Notes: generated from the letters alone by a model not told the origin. A stretch of DNA of 64,000 bases from Pseudomonas serbica (GCF_028823535.1 NZ_JAQIYM010000008.1:62001-126000), one strand, 5' to 3'; counted from the stretch's first letter, positions 50,601-59,976 are shown. Program-made: numbers and translations.

Positions 50601-51743
50601 ATGCTGGAAAATTACCGCTCCCCGTGGATGACCGAGGACCTGGAGTCGTTCAACGACATGGTCATGCGCTTCGGCAAGGAATACATGGAGCCCAACGAGC
50701 TGAAGTGGCGTGAGCAGCACTTCGCCGATCGTAGCGCGTGGCTCAAGGCCGGTGAATTGGGCCTGATCCTTCCGGATGTATCGGAAGAGTACGGCGGTGC
50801 GGGAGGCGACATCGGCCACTACGTGTGCGTGGTCAACGCCATGAGTACCTTCGGCGGCGGCCTGGGCCTTGGCCTGAGCCACATCGTGGCGCACTACATC
50901 CTCGAATCCGGTACTCAAGCGCAGAAGAAGCACTGGCTGCCGAAGATCGGTTCCGGCGAAATCATCTGCGCCATTGCCATGACCGAACCGGGTGCCGGTT
51001 CCGACCTGCAATCGGTGCGCACCCGCGCCGTAAAGCAGGGCGACAAGTACGTCATCAACGGCGCCAAGACCTTCATCAGCAACGGCCAGACCTGCGACAT
51101 GGTGCTGGTGATCGCCAAGACCGACATCACCCAGGGTGCCAAGGGCGTGTCGCTGTTCATGGTCGACACCAACACCCCGGGTTTCCGCCGCGGCAAGCTG
51201 CTGAGCAAAGTCGGCATGCACGCCCAGGACACTTCGGAAATGTTCTTCGACGACGTTGAAGTGCCGGCCGATTGCCTGCTTGGCGAAGTGGAAGGGCAAG
51301 GGTTCTACACCCTGATGAGTCAGCTGCCGTACGAGCGCGCGCAGATCGGCGTCGGCGCCGTAGCGGTGATGGAACGCGCCCTGCGCCTGACCGTGGAATA
51401 CACCAAGGATCGCAAGGCCTTCGGCAAACCGGTGATCGACTTCCAGAACAGCCGCTTCGTGCTGGCGGACGCCAAGGCGACGGTCTTGGCGGCCAGGACC
51501 TTTGTCGACCTGATCATCCAGCGCTGGATCGACGGCACCCTCGACACCACCCTGGCGTCGATGGGCAAGTTCTGGCTGACCGAACGCCAGGGCGAAGTAC
51601 TCGATCGCTGCCTGCAACTGTTCGGTGGCTACGGCTACATGAACGAATACCCGATCGGGCGGATGTGGGCCGATGCGCGGGTAGCACGCATTTATGGCGG
51701 TTCCAACGAGATTCAGCGCGAGGTCGTTGCGCGTTCGTTGTGA
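50601..51743 (+). CDS. Acyl-CoA dehydrogenase (canonical)
   Basis: A 380-residue complete acyl-CoA dehydrogenase: CAIAMTEPGAGSDLQSVRTR, GAKTFISNGQTCDMVLVIAK, RKAFGKPVIDFQNSRFVLAD, QLFGGYGYMNEYPIGRMWAD and IYGGSNEIQREVVARSL, including the catalytic Glu. It is closely similar in plan to the 45930-47078 enzyme and ends the beta-oxidation block of this operon. I used ATG 50601 preceded by GAGGTG; a GTG at 50592 is in frame but less likely. A hairpin (CTTGTTGCCCG/CGGGTAACAAG, 50552-50578) lies in the gap before it. Confidence 0.93.
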   Translation: MLENYRSPWMTEDLESFNDMVMRFGKEYMEPNELKWREQHFADRSAWLKAGELGLILPDVSEEYGGAGGDIGHYVCVVNAMSTFGGGLGLGLSHIVAHYILESGTQAQKKHWLPKIGSGEIICAIAMTEPGAGSDLQSVRTRAVKQGDKYVINGAKTFISNGQTCDMVLVIAKTDITQGAKGVSLFMVDTNTPGFRRGKLLSKVGMHAQDTSEMFFDDVEVPADCLLGEVEGQGFYTLMSQLPYERAQIGVGAVAVMERALRLTVEYTKDRKAFGKPVIDFQNSRFVLADAKATVLAARTFVDLIIQRWIDGTLDTTLASMGKFWLTERQGEVLDRCLQLFGGYGYMNEYPIGRMWADARVARIYGGSNEIQREVVARSL

Positions 51744-51748
51744 CAACA

Positions 51749-51774
51749 GGGCCGACCCCGACTGTGGTCGGCCC
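51749..51774 (+). other. Hairpin between acyl-CoA dehydrogenase and ligase genes
   Basis: GGGCCGACC, 8-base loop, GGTCGGCCC, just past the dehydrogenase stop. No T-tract. It is a possible partial terminator separating the operon into an enzyme block and a ligase/envelope block. Confidence 0.45.
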
Positions 51775-51833
51775 GACAGCCGCGTCGATAGTTCCAAATC
51801 GATTGAATAATAAAAAAGCAATTTGGAGTTTTC

Positions 51834-53396
51834 ATGTACATCACTCAAGGGCTGCACCGTCATCTGCAGCAACGTCCCAATGCCGTGGCCGTCCGTTCCC
51901 AGGGCCGCAGCATCACCTATGCCGAGTTCGGTGATCGCGTCGCGCGCCTGGCCGGTGCATTGAAAGGCCTGGGTGTCGGCAGTGGCGATCGCGTGGCCAT
52001 GCTGTCGTTCAACTCGCAACGCTTCATCGAGTATTACCAGGCTGTGCCGTGGGCCGATGCCGTGGTCAATCCGGTGAACTTTCGCTGGAGTGTGGCGGAG
52101 ATCGTCTATTCGCTGGACGACTCCGAAACCACGGTGCTGATCGTCGACGATCACCACAAAGCTTTAGGCGCCATGGTGCGCGAACAGGCGCAAACCGTGC
52201 ATGTGGTGATCTACGCCGGTGACGGCGAAACACCACCGGGGATGCTCAACTACGAAACCCTGATCGAGCTCAGCGAGCCGGTGGAAGATGCGCGCCGCAG
52301 CGGTGATGCCTTGCTGGGCATTTTCTACACCGGCGGCACTACCGGCCAACCTAAAGGGGTGATGCTCAGCCATAGCAATGTGGCGTTCTCGGCGATGAAC
52401 TCCTTGATCGCCGGACGTTGCAAGCCGGGGACGACATTCCTCCATGCGATGCCGATGTTTCACCTGGCGGACTTCGCGGCGATGACGTCCTGTTTCATCA
52501 GTGGCGCGACCCATGCGGTCTTGCAGACCTTTACCGCGCAAGGCGTTCTTCGTGCCATTGACCAAGAGAAGGCCAATGAGGTGCTGCTCGCGCCAACCAT
52601 GATCCAGATGCTGCTGGACTGGCACCAGGAACAGGGTCGGGATCTGGACCTGAGCTCCCTCAATCGGATCATCTACGGCGCCTCCACCATTACCCCGGCC
52701 TTGCTGGACCGGGCACGCGCGGTGTTCACCGATGCCAGTTTCTCCCAAGGCTACGGCATGACCGAACTCTCCCCGGCAGCGGCGCTCCTCGACAGCGAGT
52801 ATCACAGCGCGGAGCACCAGGCGAGCGGCAAGATGTACTCGGCCGGCCTGCCGGTGAACTGCGTGGAAATTCGCGTCGTAGACGCCGATGACAACGAAGT
52901 ACCGCGCGGCACCGTGGGTGAAATCATCGTGCGCGGCCCGAACGTGATGCTCGGTTACTGGAAAAAACCCGAGGCCACTGCCGAGGCGTTGCGCGGCGGC
53001 TGGATGCACACCGGTGATGGCGGCTACATGGACGAGGACGGTTTCATCTACATCTGCGACCGGCTCAAGGACATGGTGGTCAGTGGTGGCGAAAACGTCT
53101 ACTGCGGGGAAGTTGAGGCCGCCATCGGCAGCCATCCCGCGGTGGCACAAAGCGCTGTGATCGGCATCCCCTGCCAGAGGTGGGGCGAGACCGTGCATGC
53201 GGTGATCATTCTCAAGCCTGGCATCAAGGCCAGCAGCGAAGAAATCATAGCCCACTGCCGCGAGCGGATTGCTGGCTACAAAGTACCGCGCAGTGTCGAG
53301 TTCCGCGAAACACTGCCGCTGACCAGTGTCGGCAAAGTGCTGAAGACCGAACTGCGCAAACCCTTCTGGGAAAACCAGCAACGCGGGATCGCCTGA
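51834..53396 (+). CDS. AMP-forming acyl-CoA ligase
   Basis: A 520-residue member of the adenylate-forming superfamily. The P-loop is FYTGGTTGQPKGVMLSH, followed by IYGASTITPALLDRAR, GYGMTELSPAAALL, HTGDGGYMDEDGFIYICDR, the hinge LKDMVVSGGENVYCGEVE and the C-terminal lysine region LTSVGKVLKTELRK. It activates a carboxylic acid to its CoA thioester at the cost of ATP to AMP, the entry step for the beta-oxidation enzymes encoded upstream. It is the only complete acyl-CoA ligase in the window. Confidence 0.93.
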   Translation: MYITQGLHRHLQQRPNAVAVRSQGRSITYAEFGDRVARLAGALKGLGVGSGDRVAMLSFNSQRFIEYYQAVPWADAVVNPVNFRWSVAEIVYSLDDSETTVLIVDDHHKALGAMVREQAQTVHVVIYAGDGETPPGMLNYETLIELSEPVEDARRSGDALLGIFYTGGTTGQPKGVMLSHSNVAFSAMNSLIAGRCKPGTTFLHAMPMFHLADFAAMTSCFISGATHAVLQTFTAQGVLRAIDQEKANEVLLAPTMIQMLLDWHQEQGRDLDLSSLNRIIYGASTITPALLDRARAVFTDASFSQGYGMTELSPAAALLDSEYHSAEHQASGKMYSAGLPVNCVEIRVVDADDNEVPRGTVGEIIVRGPNVMLGYWKKPEATAEALRGGWMHTGDGGYMDEDGFIYICDRLKDMVVSGGENVYCGEVEAAIGSHPAVAQSAVIGIPCQRWGETVHAVIILKPGIKASSEEIIAHCRERIAGYKVPRSVEFRETLPLTSVGKVLKTELRKPFWENQQRGIA

Positions 53397-53506
53397 ACCC
53401 ATGCCGCGCGGTCGTTGCGGCCGCGCATCTTATTTCCAACGCCAGGAGCTCAAGCGCATCCACCGGTGCGCACGGGTCTCCTTGTGTCAATTCAATCGGA
53501 GGACGC

Positions 53507-55327
53507 ATGAGCATTACGAGATTGCGTAGAGCTTGCTACCCAAACCTGCTGGCAGTCGCCGTCGCTGCGGCGGTCACCCCACAGGCTTTTGCCAAGGATT
53601 TCAGCATCGGTGAAATCGAAGGCAGTTTCGATTCCGCGCTATCGGTTGGCGCCAGTTGGGCTGCACGGGGACCGGACCCGGATTTCATCTCCAACTTCAA
53701 CTCCCAGGGCGTTCGGGGGGGCGCCTCGTCGCGGACCAACGATGACAACCGCCTGAATTTCAAGAAAGGCGAAACCTTCTCGAAGATCTTCAAGGGTGTG
53801 CATGACCTGGAACTGAAATACGGCGACAGCGGCGCGTTTGTGCGCGGCAAGTACTGGTACGATTTCGAACTGATGGATGAGAGTCGTCCGTTCTACGACA
53901 TCGACGATCACGGCCGCCAGCGTGCCGCGAAGTCGTCAGGGGCGATGTTCCTCGACAGCTTCGTCTACCACAACTACACGATCGACGAATTGCAGGGCAA
54001 CGTACGCCTGGGCAAACAGGTGGTGAGTTGGGGCGAGAGCACCTTCATCGGTAACTCGATCAACAGCATCAACCCGATCGACGTGGCAGCACTGCGTCGT
54101 CCGGGGGCCGAGGTCAAGGAAGGGCTGATCCCGGTGAACATGCTGTACGTGTCCCAGGGCCTGACGGAAAACGTCACCGCCGAGGCGTTCTACCAGATCG
54201 AATGGGCGCCGTCGGTGATCGACAACTGTGGCACCTTCTTCGGCAACGACGTCACGCCCGAAGGCTGCAACGACCGCGCCGTGCTGGCAGGTCTCGACCT
54301 GCCACCGGGCGTGGCCAACAACACCGGGGCCCCTGGCCTTGCGGATGACGCCTACATCCCGCGCACCAAGACCAAGGACGCCCGGGACAGCGGCCAGTTC
54401 GGCCTGGCCTTGCGCTGGTACGCGCCAGAGCTCAACGACACCGAGTTCGGCGCCTATGCGATGAACTATCACAGCCGCAACCCGAGCCTGAACTTTACCC
54501 GCGCGACCAATACCGCCAACGCGGTGACGGCGATTCGCAGCGCCAGCTACAACGTGGTCTACCCCGAAGATGTGCGCTTGTATGGCCTGAGCTTCGCCAC
54601 CAACGCGATGGGTACTTCCCTGGGCGGCGAGGTGAGTTTCCGGCCGAACATGCCATTGAACCTCAACGGCGCCGACATCAACCTGGCGGCCGTGGGTAAC
54701 GCCGCTTCGCCGCTGTTCGTCGGTGGTCAGTCTGCCAATGTCGCAGGCGCCAGCGTCGAGGGCTACAAGCGCATGCCGGTACTGCAGGCGCAGATGAGCG
54801 CCACCCGGTTCTTCGACCAGGTATTCGGTTCCGAGCGCCTGACCCTGGTGGGCGAGGTCGGCTACAACCACATCAATGGCCTGGGCGCAAGCGACGGCAG
54901 CGAGGAACGTTTCGGTCGCAACACCGCGTTCGGCGCAGGCGAACTGGTCAATCAGGCCGTCTGCGTGGGCCAGGCCACACCGGTGCCGGGCCAGCCTGGC
55001 GTGACCCGGCCGAGCAACCCGCAGCAGGAATGCAACAGCCACGGTTTCTATACCAGCGACTCCTGGGGCTATCGCCTGCGCGGCAAGCTCGAATACCCCA
55101 ACGTGATTGCCGGTATCAACCTGTCGCCCAACCTGGCCTGGTCCCATGACGTCAATGGCGTGGGTCCCAATTTCGAGGAAGGCAACAAGGCCATCAGCCT
55201 GGGCGTGGATGCCGACTACATGAACACCTACACCGCGAGCCTCAGTTACACCGATTACTTCGGTGGCAAGTGGAATACCAACACTGATCGCGACTACGTC
55301 GCCCTCAGCTTCGGCGTGAACTTCTGA
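53507..55327 (+). CDS. DUF1302 outer-membrane-type protein
   Basis: A 606-residue exported protein. The signal peptide is RACYPNLLAVAVAAAVTPQAFA. The mature part fits DUF1302: FSIGEIEGSFDSALSVGASW, RNDDNRLNFKKGETFSKIFKG-type strands, NVRLGKQVVSWGESTFIGNS and a final YTDYFGGKWNTNTDRDYVAL with terminal Phe (SFGVNF), as in outer-membrane beta-barrels. The family is usually encoded beside DUF1329 and lipid-like catabolism genes and may carry hydrophobic substrates across the outer membrane; this role is inference. RBS CGGAGGA precedes ATG 53507. Confidence 0.87.
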   Translation: MSITRLRRACYPNLLAVAVAAAVTPQAFAKDFSIGEIEGSFDSALSVGASWAARGPDPDFISNFNSQGVRGGASSRTNDDNRLNFKKGETFSKIFKGVHDLELKYGDSGAFVRGKYWYDFELMDESRPFYDIDDHGRQRAAKSSGAMFLDSFVYHNYTIDELQGNVRLGKQVVSWGESTFIGNSINSINPIDVAALRRPGAEVKEGLIPVNMLYVSQGLTENVTAEAFYQIEWAPSVIDNCGTFFGNDVTPEGCNDRAVLAGLDLPPGVANNTGAPGLADDAYIPRTKTKDARDSGQFGLALRWYAPELNDTEFGAYAMNYHSRNPSLNFTRATNTANAVTAIRSASYNVVYPEDVRLYGLSFATNAMGTSLGGEVSFRPNMPLNLNGADINLAAVGNAASPLFVGGQSANVAGASVEGYKRMPVLQAQMSATRFFDQVFGSERLTLVGEVGYNHINGLGASDGSEERFGRNTAFGAGELVNQAVCVGQATPVPGQPGVTRPSNPQQECNSHGFYTSDSWGYRLRGKLEYPNVIAGINLSPNLAWSHDVNGVGPNFEEGNKAISLGVDADYMNTYTASLSYTDYFGGKWNTNTDRDYVALSFGVNF

Positions 55328-55352
55328 CACGGGTCAGACGGAGATAATAAAA

Positions 55353-56720
55353 ATGCAATCAAGCACTCTGATTAAAGCCTGCACCTTGACCCTGAGCCTG
55401 ATCGCTTCCAGCGTGATGGCCGCCGTATCCCCCCAGGAAGCGGCACAACTGGGCACCACACTGACGCCCCTGGGCGGGGAAAAGGCGGGTAATGCCAGCG
55501 GTACCATTCCCGCCTGGACCGGTGGCCTCAAGCCCGGCGCCGCGCCATTGACCAACGACTTTCTCGGCAACCCCTTCGAAGGGGAAAAGCCGCAGTTCGT
55601 GATCACCGCCGCCAATGCCGCGCAGTACAAGGCCAACCTGACCGCCGGGCAACTGGCGATGTTCCAACGCTACCCCGACAGCTACAAGATCCCCGTGTAC
55701 AAGACCCAGCGCACGGCATCGGCGCCGAAGGAGGTCTACGACGCGGTGAAGAAAAGCGCGGTGACCACCGAGGCGACCAACGACGGCTACTCGTTGAAGA
55801 ACTTCGAGCAGTCGCGTTACTACGCGTTTCCGATTCCGAAAACCGGCCTGGAAGTGGTGTGGAACCACCTGACACGCTCGCGGGGCACCAACTTCATCAA
55901 CCGCCAGGCCCAGGCGACACCGCAGGTCAACGGTGACTACACCATCGTCGACATCGAAATGGCGACGGGGCTGCCGTGGAAAATGGCCGACGCCAAGCCG
56001 GAGGACGCCGCCAACATCCTGTTCTACGTCAAGCAGACCGTGACCGCACCGGCACGGATGGCCGGCAGTGTGCTGTTGATCCACGAGACCCTCGACCAGG
56101 TCAAGGAGCCGCGCATGGCCTGGGCCTACAACGCCGGTCAGCGCCGCGTGCGCCGGGCCCCGCAAGTGGCTTATGACGGCCCGGGCACCGCCGCCGATGG
56201 CATGCGAGTCGCCGACAACGCCGACATGTACAACGGCGCGCCGGATCGCTACGACTGGAAGCTCATCGGCAAAAAGGAGGTGTACGTCCCTTACAACAAC
56301 TACCTGCTGCAGTCGCCGAAGTTGAAATACGCGGACATCATCAAACCTGGCCACATCAACCAGGACCTGACCCGCTATGAACTGCACCGGGTATGGGAGG
56401 TGGAGGGCACGCTCAAGCCAGGTCAGCGCCATATCTACGCCAAGCGTCACATGTATTTCGACGAGGACACCTGGGCGGCGGTGGAAATCGACCAGTACGA
56501 CGGTCGCGGGCAGCTGTGGCGGGTCAGCGAGGGTTACCTGGTCAACGATTACCAGCAGGGCGTCGCCGTGTATGCCGCGATGGGCGTGTACGACCTGATG
56601 GCAGGCCGCTACCTGGTGTCCAACCTGGGCAACGAGAACAAGCGCGGCACCGATTACGCCTATCAACCGACCATGGGCGATTTCACCCCGGCAGCGCTGC
56701 GTAACGCCGGTATTCGCTAA
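55353..56720 (+). CDS. DUF1329 envelope protein
   Basis: A 455-residue protein with signal peptide (LIKACTLTLSLIASSVMAAV) and the DUF1329 pattern: AAQLGTTLTPLGGEKAGNAS, GTIPAWTGGL, NHLTRSRGTNFINRQAQATP, AYNAGQRRVRRAPQVAYDGP and HRVWEVEGTLKPGQRHIYAKR. The fold is thought to resemble LolB-type lipid-binding proteins, so a periplasmic carrier role for a hydrophobic compound is plausible but unproven. It follows the DUF1302 gene by 25 bp, the usual pairing. Confidence 0.88.
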   Translation: MQSSTLIKACTLTLSLIASSVMAAVSPQEAAQLGTTLTPLGGEKAGNASGTIPAWTGGLKPGAAPLTNDFLGNPFEGEKPQFVITAANAAQYKANLTAGQLAMFQRYPDSYKIPVYKTQRTASAPKEVYDAVKKSAVTTEATNDGYSLKNFEQSRYYAFPIPKTGLEVVWNHLTRSRGTNFINRQAQATPQVNGDYTIVDIEMATGLPWKMADAKPEDAANILFYVKQTVTAPARMAGSVLLIHETLDQVKEPRMAWAYNAGQRRVRRAPQVAYDGPGTAADGMRVADNADMYNGAPDRYDWKLIGKKEVYVPYNNYLLQSPKLKYADIIKPGHINQDLTRYELHRVWEVEGTLKPGQRHIYAKRHMYFDEDTWAAVEIDQYDGRGQLWRVSEGYLVNDYQQGVAVYAAMGVYDLMAGRYLVSNLGNENKRGTDYAYQPTMGDFTPAALRNAGIR

Positions 56721-56735
56721 GTCATTCGAACCATT

Positions 56736-56764
56736 GCCGTTCGCCCTCGATGAGGGCGAACGGC
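56736..56764 (+). terminator. Strong hairpin between DUF1329 and thiolase 3
   Basis: Perfect 13-bp arms (GCCGTTCGCCCTC and complement) with a 3-base loop, followed by TTCCCCC. It looks like a partial terminator inside the long operon. Confidence 0.55.
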
Positions 56765-56803
56765 TTCCCCCTGCGTCCCGTTCACTGAATCTGGAGAGAA
56801 GCA

Positions 56804-57991
56804 ATGTCGCAAAAACCTTACGTTGTCGGCGTCGGCATGATTCCGTTCGTCAAGCCTGGTACCAGCGGTACTTACATCGAAATGGGCTCCCAGGCGATTC
56901 GCCTGGCGCTGCAAGACGCAGGCGTTGACTACAAACTGGTACAGCAAGCCTATGCCGGCTACGTGTATGGCGATTCCACCAGCGGCCAGGCCGCGCTCTA
57001 TGAAGTGGGCATGAGCGGCATCCCGGTGATCAACGTCAACAACAACTGCGCCACCGGTTCCAGCGCCCTGTTCCTGGCGCGTCAGGCCGTGGAAAGCGGG
57101 GCAGTCGAATGTGCCTTGGCCTTCGGTTTCGAGCAGATGCAACCCGGCGCCCTGAAAGGCAACTGGGAAGATCGCCCCCGTGCCACCACGCACATGACGC
57201 AATCGGTGATCGACGAGCTCACCGCCGATATTGAGATCCCTAGCGCGCTGCGGATGTTCGGCGGGGCCGGTCGCGAACACATGCAAAAATACGGCACGCA
57301 GATGAGCACCTTCGCCGCGATCCGCGCGAAGGCCAGCCGCCACGCCGCCAACAACCCGCTGGCGCTGTTCCGCAAAGTCGTGACCACCGAAGACGTGATG
57401 AACGACATGGTGATGTGGCCGGGGGTGATGACCCGCCTGATGGCTTGCCCGCCAACGTGCGGCGCAGCGGCGGCGATCATCTGTTCCGAAGCGTTCGCCA
57501 GGAAACATGGCCTGCGCACGGACGTGGTGATCCTCGCGCAATCGTTGACGACCGACAAACCGATCTGCTTCGAAACCCGTTCGATGATCGAAGTGGTCGG
57601 TTTCGACATGGCGCAGCGCGCAGCCAGGGAAGTCTACGAAAAGGCCGGCGTCGACCCGCAGGACATTCGCGTCGCCGAGATGCACGACTGCTTCGCCCAT
57701 AACGAGCTGCTGACCTATGAATCCCTGGGCCTGTGCGATGTGGGCTGCGCCGAGCAGTTCATTCTTGACGGCAACAACACCTACGGCGGCCAGGTGGTGA
57801 CCAACCCGTCCGGCGGCCTGCTGTCCAAGGGACACCCGCTGGGAGCGACCGGCCTGGCGCAATGCTACGAGCTGACCCAACAGTTGCGAGGCAACGCCGA
57901 CAAACGCCAGGTCGAGGGCGCCAACCTGGCCCTGGCGCACAATCTGGGCCTGGGGGGTGCTTGCGTGGTGACCCTTTACGGTCGCGCCTGA
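56804..57991 (+). CDS. SCP2-type thiolase paralogue 3
   Basis: A 395-residue thiolase with Cys82 in NNNCATGSSALF, AEMHDCFAHNELLTYESLGL, NPSGGLLSKGHPLGATG and LGLGGACVVTLYG. It is a clear paralogue of the proteins at 40446 and 47536. Differences cluster in the region around residues 115-150, a likely substrate-contact loop, suggesting different chain preferences. It is the last gene before a rho-independent terminator and a REP doublet, so the rightward operon probably ends here. Confidence 0.92.
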   Translation: MSQKPYVVGVGMIPFVKPGTSGTYIEMGSQAIRLALQDAGVDYKLVQQAYAGYVYGDSTSGQAALYEVGMSGIPVINVNNNCATGSSALFLARQAVESGAVECALAFGFEQMQPGALKGNWEDRPRATTHMTQSVIDELTADIEIPSALRMFGGAGREHMQKYGTQMSTFAAIRAKASRHAANNPLALFRKVVTTEDVMNDMVMWPGVMTRLMACPPTCGAAAAIICSEAFARKHGLRTDVVILAQSLTTDKPICFETRSMIEVVGFDMAQRAAREVYEKAGVDPQDIRVAEMHDCFAHNELLTYESLGLCDVGCAEQFILDGNNTYGGQVVTNPSGGLLSKGHPLGATGLAQCYELTQQLRGNADKRQVEGANLALAHNLGLGGACVVTLYGRA

Positions 57992-58034
57992 TACATCCGG
58001 CGGCGCATGCCGCCAAACCTAGCTCCTTGTTTCG

Positions 58035-58058
58035 CCGGGCCATGCGCCCGGTTTTTTT
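58035..58058 (+). terminator. Rho-independent terminator of the thiolase 3 operon
   Basis: CCGGGC, CATGC loop, GCCCGG followed by seven T residues, 43 bp after the thiolase stop. Confidence 0.85.
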
Positions 58059-58088
58059 ATGCTGCCAATAATGGGTACACAGGACAAT

Positions 58089-58178
58089 TGTGGGAGCGAG
58101 CCTGCTCGCGAAGGCTGAGTGTCAGTCGCCGCTGATGTCGAATGAGCCGGCCCCTTCGCGAGCAGGCTCGCTCCCACA
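58089..58178. repeat. REP pair in inverted orientation
   Basis: TGTGGGAGCGAGCCTGCTCG at 58089-58113 and an inverted copy ending CTCGCTCCCACA at 58154-58178, between two facing terminators. Confidence 0.82.
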
Positions 58179-58210
58179 GTGGATCTGCGCAGGGATATGT
58201 TAATTGCATA

Positions 58211-58243
58211 AAAAACGCCGGCCCCTCAAAGAGGGGCCGGCGT
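58211..58243 (-). terminator. Rho-independent terminator of the beta-propeller gene
   Basis: On the minus strand: a 12-bp GC-rich stem (CGCCGGCCCCTC and complement) with a 3-base loop followed by TTTTTT. It lies 20 bp beyond the propeller gene stop. Confidence 0.92.
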
Positions 58244-58263
58244 CGCTGGCTGAAGGATCGCGG

Positions 58264-59976
58264 TTACTCGCTCTTGGCGACCTGTTCGACTTTCTGCATG
58301 CGGTTGGTGTCCATCAGCACCATGCCGAAGGCCATGCCATACATCAGGCGGCCCTGCGTATCGACCTTCATCGGCGCGTACATGCCGTTGAACACGGGGT
58401 CGCTGCCGGTGGCGATTTCCAGCACGGTCTTGCCGGTGTCCAGGTCCATGCCGATGTGGAAGCCTTCACCCAGTCGACCGGCGTAGAAACCGTTGATCAA
58501 CGCCATGCGGCTGCCACCGCTGATCATCGGCACTATCGAGATCGAGCCCACGTCGTCACGGGTCCACAAGGTGTCCCACTGGTCCTTGGCATTGTCCCAC
58601 TTGAACATTGCCACGCCGCTCGGGGCAGGGCGGGTCATGCCGTTGAGCATGGTCACGTAGTAGCCGGACCTGGCCAGTACCGGTTTTTCCACGGCAGGGA
58701 TGTTGTTCACCACGAACGCGTGCCCGTCATACACCGCCACCGATTGTTCCGATTGCACGGTTGGCACGTTCGGACCCATGTCGACGACACGCTGGTCGGC
58801 CACCCTCGGCGACAAAGTGCCGGGCTTCTGCTTCCAGCCGGCCGGGATCCCGTCGCGCCACATGGCGACGATGTTCATCTTTTTCGCGCCGTCAGTGAAC
58901 ACCACCAGTTTGTCTTCGTCCGGACCGTAGCCCATCAGCGTCGGTGTAGAGCCGGTGCCGTCGGCAATCTTGATTGACGTGAAGCGTGGCCCTCGCTCGT
59001 ATGGTGCCTTCCAGGCACCACTGGCTTCGTCCGCGTGGATCTTGCCCTGCTTGTCGACTACCAGGCGGTACATGTTCTGGTTGGACGCGACATACACCGC
59101 GCCGCCATCGACTTCCGGGCCGGTGGCGAAGGAGTTGAGGAACAATTCGTCGCTGCCTTGCACGCGATAGCTGTCGATCAGTTTCAGTGTGGTGCGGTCG
59201 AGGGTAGCGACGGTTCCGCCCATGGTATTGACGACCAGGAAGCCGTTGGGGGTCATGCCCATGCCGAAGGTGGTGTCCATCGGCACGCCGACACCGTTCT
59301 TGGTCTTTTCATTGTTGAACAGTTCATCCGGAAGCTGCACTTCCCGGGTGAGCTTCATGCCGGAGCTCGGGTCCTTGTGATCGTTCTGGTCGATGCGGAA
59401 CACCCGGCGAGCGCTGGCACCAATGAAGGCATCGTCGCGGGTCAGCAGGGAATAGATAGCGCCGCCCAACAATTGGTCAGTGGTGCCGGTCAACATGCGG
59501 TTCGGTTGCGCACTCATGTAATCGAGCAAACCTTTCTCGTCCTTGGCCTCGAGAAACTTGCGGGTTTGCGCGGCTTGCTCCAGACGTTGTTCAGGGGTGA
59601 TCGGCTGGTAATTGGGCAGTTTGACCGGCAGGTCGACGCGGGCCACTTCGGTGAACTTGAAGTCGTCCGCGATCTTCACCTTGCGCAGCGAAAAACCGGC
59701 CCAGAACCAGTACAGGTCGGTATCGCCAACCTTGTCGCTGTACTGCACCAGGCTGCCCGACTCATTGGGCAATACACGGTAGGCGTCCGGGGTCATTTTG
59801 TACGCACCGCGCGGCACGGCGATGTCGGTGCTGTCCGAGGCCCCATCGTTCCAATGGGTCTGGTTGTTGTAGGACTGCGCCAGATAAGGGTTGGCCGGTG
59901 CGACCTGGGCCAGGGCCAGCGTCGGAACCGTCAGCAGGCCCGCCAGCAGCGTCCAATGGGAACGTAGAGCAAACAT
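58264..59976 (-). CDS. Exported beta-propeller-like protein of unknown function
   Basis: A 570-residue protein with signal peptide (LRSHWTLLAGLLTVPTLALA). The body shows propeller-like repeats such as NGFLVVNTMGGTVATLDRTT, GGAVYVASNQNMYRLVVDKQ, AVYDGHAFVVNNIPAVEKPV and SRMALINGFYAGRLGEGFHI. I do not recognise a catalytic motif. It is likely periplasmic or surface-associated. It lies between the DUF1302/DUF1329 operon and the racemase gene and so may belong to the same uptake or modification system. I used ATG 59976 with AAAGGAAG upstream; earlier in-frame sequence is not protein-like. Confidence 0.78.
   Translation of the reverse strand: MFALRSHWTLLAGLLTVPTLALAQVAPANPYLAQSYNNQTHWNDGASDSTDIAVPRGAYKMTPDAYRVLPNESGSLVQYSDKVGDTDLYWFWAGFSLRKVKIADDFKFTEVARVDLPVKLPNYQPITPEQRLEQAAQTRKFLEAKDEKGLLDYMSAQPNRMLTGTTDQLLGGAIYSLLTRDDAFIGASARRVFRIDQNDHKDPSSGMKLTREVQLPDELFNNEKTKNGVGVPMDTTFGMGMTPNGFLVVNTMGGTVATLDRTTLKLIDSYRVQGSDELFLNSFATGPEVDGGAVYVASNQNMYRLVVDKQGKIHADEASGAWKAPYERGPRFTSIKIADGTGSTPTLMGYGPDEDKLVVFTDGAKKMNIVAMWRDGIPAGWKQKPGTLSPRVADQRVVDMGPNVPTVQSEQSVAVYDGHAFVVNNIPAVEKPVLARSGYYVTMLNGMTRPAPSGVAMFKWDNAKDQWDTLWTRDDVGSISIVPMISGGSRMALINGFYAGRLGEGFHIGMDLDTGKTVLEIATGSDPVFNGMYAPMKVDTQGRLMYGMAFGMVLMDTNRMQKVEQVAKSE

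Noticed and set aside
50466..52157. 563-codon minus-strand open frame spanning a dehydrogenase and the start of the ligase
   Set aside because: It crosses two convincing plus-strand genes and the gap between them; no recognisable domain.
53936..56804. Long minus-strand open frames opposite DUF1302 and DUF1329
   Set aside because: The plus-strand frames have signal peptides, ribosome sites and family patterns; the minus frames do not.
32971..58178. Repeated GTGGGAGCGAGC-type sequences as a possible CRISPR array
   Set aside because: The copies are scattered, in inverted pairs, not evenly spaced with spacers, and there are no cas genes; they fit Pseudomonas REP elements.
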